From Castor canadensis (Eukaryota; Chordata; Mammalia; Rodentia; Castoridae): a stretch of DNA of 64,000 nucleotides. Shown piece after piece: positions 45,659-58,577 of the stretch (within the stretch, counting starts at the first letter, position 1; every line of letters begins with the position of its first letter). A program made the translations under genes and the position numbers. The DNA lies in assembly GCF_047511655.1 (NCBI RefSeq), contig NC_133387.1, positions 142,408,853 through 142,472,852 of the forward strand. The letters are read 5' to 3'. Below the pieces are notes generated by a model. It was not told the origin of the DNA and ran no database searches. It saw only the letters and a program-made list of their open reading frames with translations.

Positions 45659-46321
45659 CAAAACAGTAATAAAATAAAAATAGGGCCCCACCTGAGATTA
45701 GGTATTGCATTTTTAAAAATAGCTTCCCAGGTAATCCTAAAGTGTAGCCACTTTGGAATCACTTTTAGTGAATAAGCACCACTGCTCTGGGCAGAGAGAG
45801 GCTTTAGACTGAGCAATGGAGAGAGGCAATGACTAAGCAAGGCAGCTGTACAGAGAACATGGCGGAGACAACATGAAAACAGACACCCACCTTGACATGT
45901 ATGCACTAGAGCAGTGTTTTCAGTTGTAGTCATGAATTTGCAAAGATCTATAAAGTATATGCAAGTGTGATAGAACTGTTTCTCAAACTGGAATCTGCAG
46001 ACTTCCTAGGGATCTAACAGGGAATCTCTCTTTGAGTTAACAGTGACTTACTTTCAATTAAAATCTTAAAAAAATAAGCATAGACTTTTTCTGGATCATC
46101 TAGGTGCCATAAATAACCAAGGACTGCCTTATATTTCAGTGTTATATTCACACTGGGGTAACAACAGAAGTTGTCTGTGTCTTAAGCAAATAACAAGATA
46201 GGTAGAATAACCACATTCAAGCCAAAAGGACTTGTCTGATAAAGCTGTATTGTGCAGTATATCCACCTTTTGACACACAAATGTGTAACTGTAACACATC
46301 ATAATGACTTAAAGGTTACTG

Positions 46322-47290
46322 GTTCTCCTCACACACTGTTGGTGGGAATGTAAATTAGCATAACCCAACCACTATGGAAAATAGTATGGAGGCTCCTCAA
46401 AACACCAAAAATTAGAATTGCCATATGATCCAGCAATACCACTCCTAGGGATATACCTGAAGGAATGTAAGTCAGGTTACAATAAAGACACCATGTTTAT
46501 TGCAGTGTTATTCACAATAGCTAAGCTATGGAAACAGTCAAGATGCCCCACTACTAATGAGTAGATTAAGAAAATGTGGCATTTACATACAAGAAATTTT
46601 ATTCAGTCATAAAGAAGAATGAAATTTTGTCATTTGCAGGTAAATGGATGGAACTGGAGAACATCATCTTAAGTGAAGTTATCCAGGTTCAGAAAGCTAA
46701 AGGCTACATGTTCTCTCCTATGTGGAATACAGACCCAATACAAACACAAGAAATATTATGAAAAACAGGTCACACAATCACAAATGAGAGAGGGAGGATA
46801 AAAGAAGTAAGTTAAGACGGTGAATATAGTTGATGTACTTCCTATACAAGAAAGAATACAGGCTTTTCAAACCTGTTGAAATCACCATAAGAAAGGGACA
46901 AAGATAGAGAGGAGAAAAATAGAGGGGATGAACCAATTCTGGTTATAATATACATACACATGGAAATGTCACAATGAAACACCCTGTATACCTATTTAAA
47001 GTAAACAAAAATGCCTTTTTTCAAAAATGGAGAAAAGGAGGTAAAAGAGTTTCTGTGTGGAGAATGGTATCAATGGGAAGGTGGAAAATATTAGGAATGG
47101 GTGTAGGAGGGTGAATATGGTAGAAATATCACATACATACTTATGTAAATAGAAAAATGAGACCTATTGAAACTATTCCAAGAATGGGGGAAAGGGAGAT
47201 AAAGAGGAATGATGGATATATTGTAAGAACATTTGTAAATGTCACAATATACCCCCAGTACAACAAGAATAAAAATTGTAAAAATAAAGT
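46322..47290 (+). mobile_element. 5'-truncated LINE-1, plus orientation
   Basis: About 0.97 kb. The ORF2 C-terminal region (…SVIKKNEILSFAGKWMELEN… near 46600) is followed by a long A-rich 3' UTR ending near 'cagtacaacaagaataaaaa'. It has in-frame stops. Its ORF2 end is clearly related to the L1 at 35763-36992 but in opposite orientation. Confidence 0.88.
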
Positions 47291-47621
47291 TTATTGGCTC
47301 TATAATTTTATTTGCATTAAAATTTTATAAACATATGGTTTTATAGTTGTAGGAGAGCTATTTGAATAAGGAAATTATACTGAATTTCTTTTTTGCATTG
47401 TAATTTTAAAAATAATTTGTGTTAGTTGGTTTGTTTTTTTTTCCTTACACAGATGAGGGAAGCCTGGAAGAAAAGCTGAATGGATTCAGATCTCACCTCT
47501 ATTAGACAGTGGTGATGCTTCCAACTTTTTATACTATCGTCAGGGTCTTCTATCCCTCTGACATTACCCTAAAGTCAGCAAAAAGATACACTTGACCTTT
47601 TATATATGTGGCAGAGTTCCT

Positions 47622-47915
47622 GACATGGTCTGAATGTGAGTCCCTCAAAAGCTCCATGTTGAAGCCTGGTCCTCAACATGATGGCATTAACAAGATGAAC
47701 CTTCAGGAGCGAGCTTGCTCCTCTCTCCATTTGAGGATGCAGTAAGGAGGTGCACCTAGGAAGCAGAGGCTAGGCCCTTACCAGATGCTAAATGAGTTGA
47801 GGCCTTGATCTTGGACTTCCCATTCTCCAGAACTGTAAGAAATAAATGTTTTTCTTCTTTATAAATTACCCAGTCTAGGGTATTTTGTTATTGCAGCCCA
47901 AATGGATTAAGACAA
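47622..47915 (+). mobile_element. MaLR (MLT1A-like) solo LTR
   Basis: Starts acatggtctgaatgtgagtc, contains agatgctaaatgagttgagg and ttgatcttggacttcccatt, and ends gcccaaatggattaagaca. Non-coding LTR of an ancient endogenous element. Confidence 0.82.
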
Positions 47916-48714
47916 TTCCTAAAATCCAACCAAACTCCATTATTAAAGTAATTTTTCTCCATATGCCTCTTAAAGACCATTTCAATGTCAAATTCAGTAG
48001 ATGTTTATATTTTAGGGTTAATATTCTAGAATATTAATTGCACTAAAGCCAATATAGCACTTTTTATTTAGATATAATTTTTCTGATTCTATTATTTTCA
48101 TTAAGTCTCTCTGATAAAACATTAAAGAAGTACTAGTAAAGTCTAGATGGGCTGCATATTTTTTCCCCAATATACAGAAAGTGTCTAGAACAAATACATC
48201 TCAGTCCCATTTCAGTACTTAGTTTCCTGGTCAACACGCCTCTGCAGACTCAAATACAAATCTTCTGTCATCTTTCTGTCTTTAACAAGTGAATCAGAGT
48301 TGGCCCAGATGAACCCCTGTAATGTCTAAGGACTTAGAAATGAGTTAATCCTAACAGTTCTTAGGACAATTGATAATTTGAAATGACTGAAAATATTTCA
48401 CTTAGCATTTAAAAACAAGGAAGCATCTACTTTTCCACAACTTTGCTTTTTGATCAAAATTTTAATAATTGTACTACTAAATGTGGTACTTAGGTTTTTA
48501 GTATTTCTGACATGAAAAAATTTGAGATATATCATTGAGTGAAAACAGTAAGTTGTAAAACAATATGTAAACCATGATCTTTTATTTTAAAAGTACATAC
48601 ACTACTGTAGAAATTATACAACTTTATTATTTATAGAACAAAACAAACACACTCCAAACTGCTTGCTATAGTTAACTCTGGGGCAACCTAAGCTTGCCCA
48701 ACTAAGAAAATAAA

Positions 48715-48845
48715 AATAAAGGATACCCAGTTAAATTTGAATTTCAGTATGGAACACACTTATACTAAAAAGTTGCTCATTTGTCTGAAATTCAGACAAA
48801 TTCAGGTTGAATTTCATCACATTATATTAGAAAACTGGCTGATCA
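48715..48845. mobile_element. palindromic DNA-transposon (MITE) relic
   Basis: Contains cccagttaaatttgaatttc, cacacttatactaaaaagtt and a partial mirror 'tgtctgaaattcagacaaat', the layout of a common palindromic mammalian MITE. Family name not certain. Confidence 0.5.
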
Positions 48846-49014
48846 AGCCTATGTTATATGCCTAACATCAGAACTTAGACATTTATATGTTGCATATAGA
48901 ATTGCTATATTACATATAGCTATACAACAAACAAAAGAAGCTATTAACACAAATATTTAAAGGATTCATCTATTTCCTATAATAAATAACCTGAATGGTA
49001 AAGCTCTGAAAAAG

Positions 49015-49098
49015 GACTAGGGTTGTGGGCTCAGTAGTACACTATGTGCTCCGCATGTGTGAGGCCCTGGGCTTAATCCCCAGCACCACAAACAAACA
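49015..49098 (+). mobile_element. ID SINE
   Basis: Reads gactagggttgtgggctcag; A-rich tail 'caaacaaacaag'. Confidence 0.85.
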
Positions 49099-49616
49099 AG
49101 TAAGACTTCAAAAAAGCTGGTGGACTCATTTGTGATAACAAGAAAACCAGAAGTCAATCAAATAGCCATGGGTGGCAAAATATAAAAAACAAAGTTGTTG
49201 TATAGTCATACAATGGAAAACTATACAGCAAAGAAAAATTAATGAACTATAGTGAAACATCCACAGGGACAAGGGTTAGACAAATGGTTTAAAGAGTGTG
49301 GCTTTGTTTTCATAAAGCCTGAAAATGAGTAAACTGTACAGTGTATTCTTTGGGGATCTATGCATACTTGATAACACTACACCCAAAGAAATGCAAATTT
49401 CAGGGGACTATTTATGCCTGAGAGGGAGATAGGGGTGTAGGTGTGGAGGATGAGCACCCCGCTGATGGTCTAACTCACCAGGAGGTTCACTAGGTTTGTT
49501 GTACTATTAGGAGTGTTTGTCACACTTCTACGACTTTCTGACTTTGATAGCATCTCATATATTCTTTTGTACAAATCAACACTACATAGAATAAAAATAT
49601 GCAGAATGAAAAAAAA

Positions 49617-49688
49617 AAGCTGGTGGAGTGGCTCAAGTGGTAGAGCAAACATGAGGCTCTAAATTCAAACCCAGTACCATCAAAAAGA
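49617..49688 (+). mobile_element. ID SINE, central deletion
   Basis: Reads aagctggtggagtggctcaa; lacks 'gtgcctgcctag' in its centre. Confidence 0.85.
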
Positions 49689-49693
49689 AACTT

Positions 49694-49795
49694 CAGGGGC
49701 TGGTGGAGTGGCTCAAATGGCAGAGTGCCCACCTAGCAAGTATGAAGCCCAGAGTTGAAACCTCAGTATCGCCAAAACAAAAAAAAAACAAACAA
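49694..49795 (+). mobile_element. ID SINE
   Basis: Reads caggggctggtggagtggct; lies about 5 bp after the previous copy. Confidence 0.88.
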
Positions 49796-49821
49796 AAGAG
49801 ACTTCAAAATAAGAATTCAAG

Positions 49822-50038
49822 CTAGGCACTAGTGGCTCATGGCTGTAACCCTAACTATTTGGGAGGCTAAGATCAGGAGGATCATATTCAAGAGGCCAGG
49901 GCAAATAGTTCACGAGACCCCTCTCTCTAAAAATAACCAAAACAACAACAAAAATGGACTGGAGGTGTGGCTCAAGCAGTAGAGTATCTGCTTTCCAAGC
50001 GTGAAGCCCTGAGTGCAAACCTCAGTCTAAAAAAAAAA
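49822..50038 (+). mobile_element. B1+ID dimer SINE
   Basis: Reads gctaggcactagtggctcat, then ggactggaggtgtggctcaa and an A-rich tail. Confidence 0.9.
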
Positions 50039-50067
50039 TATCGTAAAGTTAAAAAATGAAGTAGAAG

Positions 50068-50144
50068 GGCTGGAGATGTGGGTCAAGTGGTAGAGCTGAA
50101 GGCACAAGACCCTAAGTTCAAACCCCAGCACTGAAAGAAAAAAA
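50068..50144 (+). mobile_element. ID SINE
   Basis: Reads gggctggagatgtgggtcaa; lacks the 'cctagcaag' centre. Confidence 0.87.
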
Positions 50145-50771
50145 GAATGAAGTAGATATCTGCATGTCTGTACAGAAGATATCAAAATAGCATTGTATGA
50201 AAATATCAAGCAAAGAAAGTATGCGTGGTATGATCCTATTTTTATTTTTTAAAGTCTTATGAGACATAATATTATGCATACTTATATATGGACAAGGCAA
50301 AGACTGGCACTACCTGCACAAAGCTGTAGACAGTTTACTCTTGGAAAATAAGACAAAAAAGGAAGAAGAAATTAACAGAATAAATTTTCCTACTTGTTCA
50401 TATGTTTTGTCTGAATTCAAACAATATATGCCACATTAGTAATGTTTTAAATCAAATTTAATAAGCTGGGTGGTAGAGAATCAAAGACATCTGCAAAGTA
50501 CATATTTGGTTATAAAGCTTTTACAATCACAGATAAGTAATGTTTACAAAAAAAATTGGACAGCTACCAAATTTTTATTTTGCTAAAGGTATTTTAAAAA
50601 AGAATACTGGGATAGAATACAGAACTCACCAAATGGATAATTAAATATAAAAATGTTATGATCTCTAAGAACAGAATATTATTTACTAATAGTTTTTAAT
50701 GTACATAGTCACTGAGGAAGAAATACTGTGTCTGTCATATACTAATGGGTTCTCAGATTTTAATGTATCCA

Positions 50772-51040
50772 AGAATTGTGGTAGACAGAATAATGCTCTC
50801 CCCCAATAATGTCCGTGTCCTAAACCCTAGAACTTGTAAATATGTCACTTTACACTCAAAAGGAATTTTCCTGGATTATCCAGGTTGGCTCAATATAATC
50901 CCAAGATCCTTATAAAAGAGGCAGAAGATCACACAAGAGAGATGTTACATGGCTGGCTTTGAAGTTGGAGGGAAGATCATAATTCAAGGAATGCAGGAGA
51001 CTCCAGAAGCTGGAGAAATCAAGGAAACAAATTCCAAATG
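50772..51040 (+). mobile_element. MaLR-type (MLT1-like) LTR, 3' end missing
   Basis: Reads tgtggtagacagaataatgc, ttttcctggattatccaggt, caagatccttataaaagagg and caggagactccagaagctgg. The usual final third is absent. Confidence 0.75.
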
Positions 51041-51182
51041 CACGATAAAGTCTATTCGGTTAAATAGCAACACGGAATTTTGTATTTCTCATGATTTTTC
51101 AATAATGTATAAAGATATGTACTAATGACAATATAAAAATGGAATCTTGCTAAAATTTCAGGATTAAGAAATTCTACTGAAA

Positions 51183-51275
51183 GCTGGTTGCCAGTGGTTT
51201 ACGTCTATAATCCTAGCTACTTGGGAGACTGAGCTCAGGAGGACTGCCATTCAAAGTCAGTGAATGCAAAGGTAG
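51183..51275 (+). mobile_element. B1 SINE, 3'-truncated
   Basis: Reads gctggttgccagtggtttac and stops after 'tcaaagtcag'. Confidence 0.8.
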
Positions 51276-51767
51276 GGGATCAATTTTTTAGGACAGAAAA
51301 TTAAAGTTTAAAGTAGTGGTTGTAAAGATATCACCTTACTATAAGATGGGTGAGGACAGAAACAATATTTTTTCTCTAATTTTTTTTCCTATAAAGGTAA
51401 TTTCAAACAACTCTACTTCACTTAAAATGGTAACTCTGCCAAAGGCAGTATCCTTTAATGAAGATAACGATCAAGCATGTGATTTAATACTAAAGTAATG
51501 CTTTTAATTAATGTTTTATTGGATGACTATGGTCATTATCATCAACCTTAGGCAGCCAAAAATAGAATGTTTCCCAGAACCAGATTAAACTGGTTTTAGT
51601 TCAGCCAATTCACACACAATTAGAATTATTATACTCTATTGAGTGTAGCTAATTATTATTGTTCCATTATTCCAAAATCTGTTTAGAAGATAAATTTGCT
51701 AATCTGCTTAAATTCCATATTTACAACTTTTACCCTAAATTATGCCAGCTAAATAACAGCTCTTTAG

Positions 51768-51880
51768 CCAGACATGAAGGTCACACTCAGCACCTGAATG
51801 GTTGAGGCAGGAACATTTTGAGTTCAAGACCAGCCTGTGCTACATAGTAAGACTGTCTCAAAAAAGCCAAAAGAAAAAAT
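51768..51880 (+). mobile_element. B1 SINE
   Basis: Reads agccagacatgaaggtcaca...gactgtctcaaaaaagcc. Confidence 0.82.
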
Positions 51881-52699
51881 GTCAAGCAACTTGGAAAAAG
51901 TATGAAAAATGCTGTACTCTAATTTCAGTTTTGTAATAAGTTAGTGCTGAGTTCTTGGGAGAGGTCAATTAAATTCTGTGACCTCAGTCTGTCTGTCTCT
52001 CACACACACAACCCCATTTGTAAAATGAAGGTGTATGAAACTACAAGGCCCCTCTCAGTGCTACTCATCTGACTCCATGTAAGTCAATTTTGTAATTATA
52101 ATTGCTACCATCCCATTTGTTGTTACAAACAGTTTGGCCATAAGCACAAACTGACTGTGCATGTGGCCTACCATGAATTAAAAATAATCACGGGGGCACT
52201 GGTTAGAGTACAGAACTTGTCCCAACCATAGCTGTTTGCTTTTGTTTCTTGAAATCCTGGAATCATCTAAGCTTCCTCCCTATCTCTCGTCCCCAGCAGG
52301 CTGCCTGCTTCTATTTCCAACAGTCTCTTCTGTCTGACCCCCTAGCATTCCCACAGGATGTTTAAAGGGAAGTAACAAGGGATGAGGTGAAAATAAAAAG
52401 CCCTGTTTTCTCACCTCATCTTCCATCACTCCCCTTTAGGTATCCCTAAACTTGTTCTCTCCCCACCTCCAAATGCAGACCCCTGTACTCCATTTCCTCC
52501 TGTTTCCAGCACTCCTCCTTGGCAGGCCTCATGTAGCTGTACCATGGGAAAACTTTGTGGTGAGAAGGTGAGTTACACTTGTGTATGAGGAGTATACTCC
52601 AACTTTCAACACTTCTACTTTTCTACTCTTCAGATACCCTGTGAATTTATCAGTGGTTATTACTTGATCATATTTTACACACTGAAAAAAATAGTGTAT

Positions 52700-52818
52700 G
52701 GGCTGGATATAGTGGTGCATGTCTGTTATCCCAGCACGTAAGAGGCTGAGGGAGGAGGATCAAGAGTTTGAGGCTAGCATGTTCTACACAGTGAGACCCT
52801 GTCTCAAAAAATAAATAG
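52700..52818 (+). mobile_element. B1 SINE
   Basis: Reads gggctggatatagtggtgca...gaccctgtctcaaaaaat. Confidence 0.87.
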
Positions 52819-52969
52819 AATATGAAATTACCATATCAATACATCTCAGCAACCTACCAAACACTTATGCAGGAGGTGGGGGCAACTGAAGCTCTAAAAA
52901 GCCAACTAAATTCTCAGTAACTTGAAAGACTGGCTAGCAGGTTAAAGTGGAAAAAGAGAAGCATTTGAG

Positions 52970-53058
52970 AGCTGGGAACATAGCTCAGCGGTCACATGCT
53001 TGGGTAGCACATACAAGACCCTAGGTTCAAGCTCCAGACACTACAAAAAAGGGAGGGG
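52970..53058 (+). mobile_element. ID SINE
   Basis: Reads agctgggaacatagctcagc; A-box TAGCTCAGCGG is well kept. Confidence 0.85.
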
Positions 53059-55000
53059 GGCAGAAGTATTTGATATTTTGGGGTCTTCTCCAGAAAGCAA
53101 TGGGATAATGAGGGCTTTTCACTACCTTCAAGAAGAGGTCAATTTTATGGGGAAGGCACAGGTAAGTCTAATTTGTGGTGGTAAGTGATATTGGGTACAT
53201 CAAAGTGCTATGGGAATGGTTAGGAATGCCTGAATCTTGGGCATCAGAAAGTCCCCACAAGACATGGCATTTAAAATGTAAGCATCAGAACTAGTCAACA
53301 TTACTTAGGATATTTACTGGCATTCTTTTGTTTTGCCTTCTTTAAGTACAGGCTGTCAGAATTAGGCTTTTAATCATGCATCACATGTACAGGGGCACAA
53401 ACTTAGAGCCACATGGGTTTCATTCATTGCCTTCTTACCTGAACTGACCCTATTTGATTTCATTTCTCTCTGCTCCATGTAAAGCACCAGACCTAACTCC
53501 TCACTGTTTCAGGACCTGAAACCTCTCAAGTAGAAAATACAGTCATTTTTGCTGTCCCCTATAGGAATATTCCTGATTGCCTGGTGTTAACACTACACAC
53601 CCCATATACAAAGAACTCTGGGAGTGTAAGACAGTAAGTCCTGTCTCTCAAAACCACAAGTTCTAGATTTAGCTGAGTGCTCAGAAGAATATGCTGTGCT
53701 AAAAAGGAAACAATCTACTATTATGGTGCTGTTTGTTTTGTTCTAATCCAGATAACTAGCATATAACTTTCCAAAATTATCCTTGAGCTTAACCCAATTT
53801 AGTTGTGCATTTTTACCTCATGGGAATATGATTACAACATAAGCTGGTCCCCAAAATAAACTGTTTCAACCTCCTTCCCTCTACAACACACATGACCACT
53901 ACTTCTGAGTACTCTCAATGGTCATTTTCCACTGAGTGTGTGTGTTTGTAAGTGTGAAACCTAAAACTCCTGGAGAAATAAAAATATGATGGAAGACAGA
54001 TACGTTTTTAATTAAGAGTTGAGAAACTTGAGCACACACAGGAAGATCAGGTCAGCTCAATTCTGTTAAACAAAGATGGAACTAGGTGACATTCATAGCA
54101 GTAGACCTGCTATTTCTAGATTAGAGTGATTTCCGGAAGAGATTCCAGATGACAGCCTCTGGCCAAAGGAAGTGGTCATTTAGGTTTCCTCTGTCTGATC
54201 TCAGTCTACGACTCAGAGACCTGAGCATTACATTCATTCCAGGCTGATCTTTTTGTGCTAGATTTTTTGTCAGAAGCCTATCCAGAATACAGGAGTCAGT
54301 ATAGGAATGCTGGGTATTCATCAGGACAAACACATCTGCAAGAGTACTAATTTAAGGAGTGCAGACGGGCACATTTTACCATCTCCTCTGCAGCTACAAA
54401 ACAGCACTCACGTTCACCATGCAATGCTTTGCTTCCATACATATCCTGAAATCCTCATCCAGTATGGTTTAAGCCTCAATTTTTATAAATTAATGCTTTA
54501 GAGTCTGACTAAAATCAAATAATACTTAACAAAATTTCCCAACTTAAAAGAATATATGAACTTCTGGATATTTTCCACAAATCTATGTGCATACATACAC
54601 AGATAGACTGTTCTTAGCAAAAGACTTGGCAGCTTTCAGCAGATTCCCCAAAGGGTCAGCATGAGACACTGACACAAAACAATCACTCCTTCCCTGTGTG
54701 GGTATTTTAGAAAGAAGTAATCTGAGGTAAGTGTGCATTGCTCCCTGGTAAAGTCAGGATACTTATTTCTAAAACAGTTTTCCTTCTTTTCTGTCAATTG
54801 CAAAGTAATCTCTGGGCTCCTTGCAGAAGCCACCCTACTAGTACTTCTGTGCTGGTTGGCAGTGATACAAGAAGGAGTGCACCTGGAACAATGTTTTTTC
54901 TTTTTAAATTTGCTTATTCTCTAATTATCAAAAGTGAAACTGTATCTTCAGCAAATTGGAGGACTAAATGATATGTATGTAGAGATAAAAAATCTTAGCA

Positions 55001-55088
55001 CTAGGGCTTAGAGTATATCTCATTGGTAGAACTCTTGCCTAGCACAAGGCCTTGGGTATGATTCCCAGCACCACCACACACACAAAAA
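55001..55088 (+). mobile_element. ID SINE
   Basis: Reads agggcttagagtatatctca; ends ggtatgattcccagcaccac followed by (CA)n. Confidence 0.84.
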
Positions 55089-55909
55089 ATAATCTTAGTA
55101 TTAGAAGAAAATATGAAAACCAGGTTGAAACCCAGGTTAAATCATTTCCCTCCCCAAATAATTTGAAATTATCATAGCTCAAAGTAGTGAGAATATGGTC
55201 AGATGAAATTTTGTGTACTTATAAAAACAAGTATTTGCTGAGTGAGTATTTGGGGTTTGAAGTTTCAATTTTCAAAATTTATATTCTAAAACACTCATAT
55301 GCATCATATTTGTAATGATATTTAATTTCTGGCCCTCAGGCAGCTAGTTACCTCTTGTCATTAATATTGGTGTAATTACAGGATCACCCTTAGCTCAATC
55401 CTACGTGAGGAATTCAAAAGAAAGCTCAGAAATGGGTTCACACATCATTTCCCAGTGAACAAATCCTGGGGATTTAGTTCAGTATTTGAGGGGCAGGGAG
55501 CACAGGTATGTGTGCACACACATACACACATCAAAACCAGCAAAGTTATACCACATCGACAGAACAAGTGCTTATCTTATTACTTCTTACCTGATTTCAC
55601 TTGTTTATTTCCTGGTTGACAATTATTAAGTATTATCTATTTTCAGACAGTCATGTACTTGCCCATCAGCCCTGCCTTCTCTTTCCGACTCAAATCCTCA
55701 TATTTTCATGACTTTGAAAATCATGAATTATCTTAGAAAATTGGGAAACTTAGAATATCCGTAACTGCAAAGCTTAGGGGCAGGTGGAGTCTAAATGCTT
55801 GCATTTGAAATTTTCCTAGTACTGAGAAAACTCAACATGTTTGCATTTTTATGTAGAATAATTTTACAGAAAAGGGAAGCTTATTAAAACATTTTATTGA
55901 ATGTTAACA

Positions 55910-56060
55910 CTAGGTCATTAATCTAAGTAGTTTCTGCACATTCTTTCACTTAAATCCCACCATCACCCTAAAATTTCATCATACTGATCAGGAAACTAAG
56001 GTCCAAATGGTGAGTGTATGCTCAATATCCCATAACTAAATAATAAAATCATACAGGCAA
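55910..56060 (+). mobile_element. MIR relic
   Basis: Contains cacattctttcacttaaatc, ctgatcaggaaactaaggtc and 'cccataactaaat'. Confidence 0.6.
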
Positions 56061-56141
56061 ACCCTTCAGATTGTGAGCCTCAATAAGACAAAAGCAGTAA
56101 GAAAAGAAAACAGACCAAATTGTTTGCTTATTTATTTAATT

Positions 56142-56350
56142 TGGTGGCACTGGGCCTTGTACTTGCTAGGCAAGCACTCTACCACTTGAGCCATGTACCC
56201 AGTCCTATTTTTATTTTACTTTTTTTTAGACAGAGTCTTGCTATGTAGCCCAGGATGGCCTGAAACTCACTATGTAGCCAAGGCTGTTGTCAAACTCATG
56301 ATCCTCTGCCTCACCCCCCCAAGTACAGATGTGCAACACCACACCCGGTT
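56142..56350 (-). mobile_element. ID+B1 SINE with partial B1 duplication
   Basis: Minus strand starts aaccgggtgtggtgttgcac. The '(c)tatgtagcc(a)aggctg' segment appears twice (about 56239-56258 and 56270-56286). Confidence 0.82.
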
Positions 56351-56821
56351 CAACTTTTAAGTTTTACTGCTTCATATTTAGCAATACAAATTAAAGAATA
56401 GGGACGTGCATATCTAACGGGCACAGCTTCCCTCTCACACAGTGGTAATAGGAAGCTCAGGCTGAACTAAGCCTGAAGCTTAGACTAGATCATCTATATA
56501 ACCTTCCTGTAATTCACAATTTTACTGTCCCCATGCTTATCATAAACCTTCTCATTTACTGCCTTTTATGTTCAGAAATTTTTTGATGAGTAAAACTAAG
56601 GAGATCAGTGAAGAAAAAACAAGAAGATAATTCCAGTTTCTCAATCAATAATCCTCATGCTGAACTTTTATAACAAGGCCTCATGACAAGTGATTATATA
56701 ATCAGATCCAATTAATATCACAAACAACTGTATTTTTGTAATCCAGGTCTTTAATTTTAGATAGTGACATCTGATGGTTTTTTTTTAAAAAAAAGATAAA
56801 TTAGATTCCTGATAATAGCCT

Positions 56822-56940
56822 TATATGTTGGTATGATCTGTAGTCCCAGCAATTTGGGAGGCTGTGGTGGAAGGATCACTTGAACTCAGGCCACTGAGAG
56901 TAGCCCAGCAATACAGGGAGACACCCTGTCTCAAAGACAA
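56822..56940 (+). mobile_element. B1 SINE
   Basis: Reads tatgttggtatgatctgtag...caccctgtctcaaagac; followed by a GA-rich tract. Confidence 0.83.
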
Positions 56941-57048
56941 AGAAAAAAAATAGTATACAAAAAAGAGGAGAGGGAAAGGGAGGTGGGAGAGAAAAGAGGG
57001 GAGGGGAGAGGAAAGTAGGGGAAAAGAGAGTAGGGGAGGGGAAGGATC
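56941..57048. repeat. purine-rich (GGGGA/GAGA) tract
   Basis: Nearly pure purine strand of about 100 bp expanding from the SINE tail, with variable G-runs. Confidence 0.88.
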
Positions 57049-57312
57049 TGACAAAAAAATTTAAGATCAAACTTCCCTGTCCAGCTGACTATGAAAAGCA
57101 AATCTTTCTTGGATAAGTAACAGAATTCCTGCAAGGAAGAGTCAAAGAAACATCATATCATATAGTACTTAAGGCAGACATTTACATACCTAGGAATCAA
57201 ATATTTGTGACAATACCTTAAGTAGAAATGAGTTTTAAAAGATTTCATAGACCTAGGGAAAAAATTCGATTGTTATTTCTTCCCATCCTGTTGTTTTAAA
57301 TTATAGAATTTA

Positions 57313-57400
57313 GACTGGGTTGGGGGTGTGGCTCGGTGGTTATAGCTCTTGCCTAGCACGTGCAAGGGCCTGGGCTCAGTAATTCCCAGCACCAAAAAAA
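57313..57400 (+). mobile_element. ID SINE
   Basis: Reads gactgggttgggggtgtggc, A-box 'tggctcggtgg'; followed by a GA/GACA tract. Confidence 0.87.
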
Positions 57401-57490
57401 GAGTAAGAGAGAGGGAGGGTGGGGAGGAGAAGGAAGAGAGAGACAGACAGAGAGACAGAAAGACAGACACAGAAAGACAGAGACAGAAAG
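57401..57490. repeat. (GA)n/(GACA)n tract
   Basis: Purine-rich tail expansion with GACAGA units at 57440-57485. Confidence 0.88.
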
Positions 57491-58179
57491 AATGGGAATA
57501 GAATTAGGTAGGAATTGTGAGATAGTATTTACATATTATAGCCTAGTGATTTCAAAATAAAAACAATTTTACATTATTATAGTAATCACTGCATCTGATA
57601 AATGCTAATACTTCTGTTTGCTTTTCTTTATCAAGCAGCCAAAAACAAAAAGAAAAAAAGAGAACCAAAGTATTTTTCTGCAAGTACAAAAATGTATAAC
57701 CAACTTACAGATCTAACACAAAAAGACAATGAATAATAAATTCAGAGAGCTGAAAATACAACAGTGCTATTCTAATTGACCAGCTTATAAACTTCAATGA
57801 CCCTGAGATTTTGATACTGAACAGAAACAGGAATTTTCAGATGCTCCAGTATATGAAACATCTTTAGGTGCTGAGCTCAGGAATGAAGTCTGGGTTTCTG
57901 CCAAGAATATTCCTTCTGAACACAATGGGAAAGCCTCTGTGCCACACAACAGGCCTCAACTTTCTTACAATTGCATGTCCCTCCATCTTTTGCATGGTAT
58001 GAATGAAAACAGCCTGCACTTGGAAGTTCTATTAATTCTTAGGAAGCAAACCAAATGGAAAGGGAAGCAAACCACTTGGAATAAAACTTTATTTTTGTGA
58101 TTTTTTTAATTACAAAATTAGTAATTGAGGAGAATGAGCTCTAAAAAATGAAAATGACTAGACTGACTTCATGTGATGT

Positions 58180-58262
58180 GTCTTTTTTTTTTTTTGTGAT
58201 ACAGGGTCTCCCTAGGTAGTCCAGGCTGATCCCCACCGTGCCAATCCTATAGTCATATTTAA
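58180..58262 (-). mobile_element. B1 SINE fragment
   Basis: Poly-T then 'gtgatacagggtctccctaggtag...tccaggctgatcccc'; only the 3' half is kept. Confidence 0.65.
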
Positions 58263-58577
58263 TGTTTGTGGGTCCCTCTGCATACCTCTGCCTCCCATTC
58301 CTACCTTCCACTCGAGTCCCCATCCCTTACAACCACAGCTCCTTCTCTAGAAGTGACTGCTTTGTAATGTGGAGGCCAACAAGTACAAAGAATATAACTT
58401 CATTTTGCTACAGTTTTTATTTTACCTATGTTTTTAGCTGTACCTAACAAACTGGAAATTTTAAGAAATGTCAATCTTTTATTTAAAGTTTAGCAAACAC
58501 ATAGGTTCACATAAAACACATTTTTAATGTTTGAGGACAATTTATCTCATCAGTTTGTCCTGAAGATTTTAAGTCTT

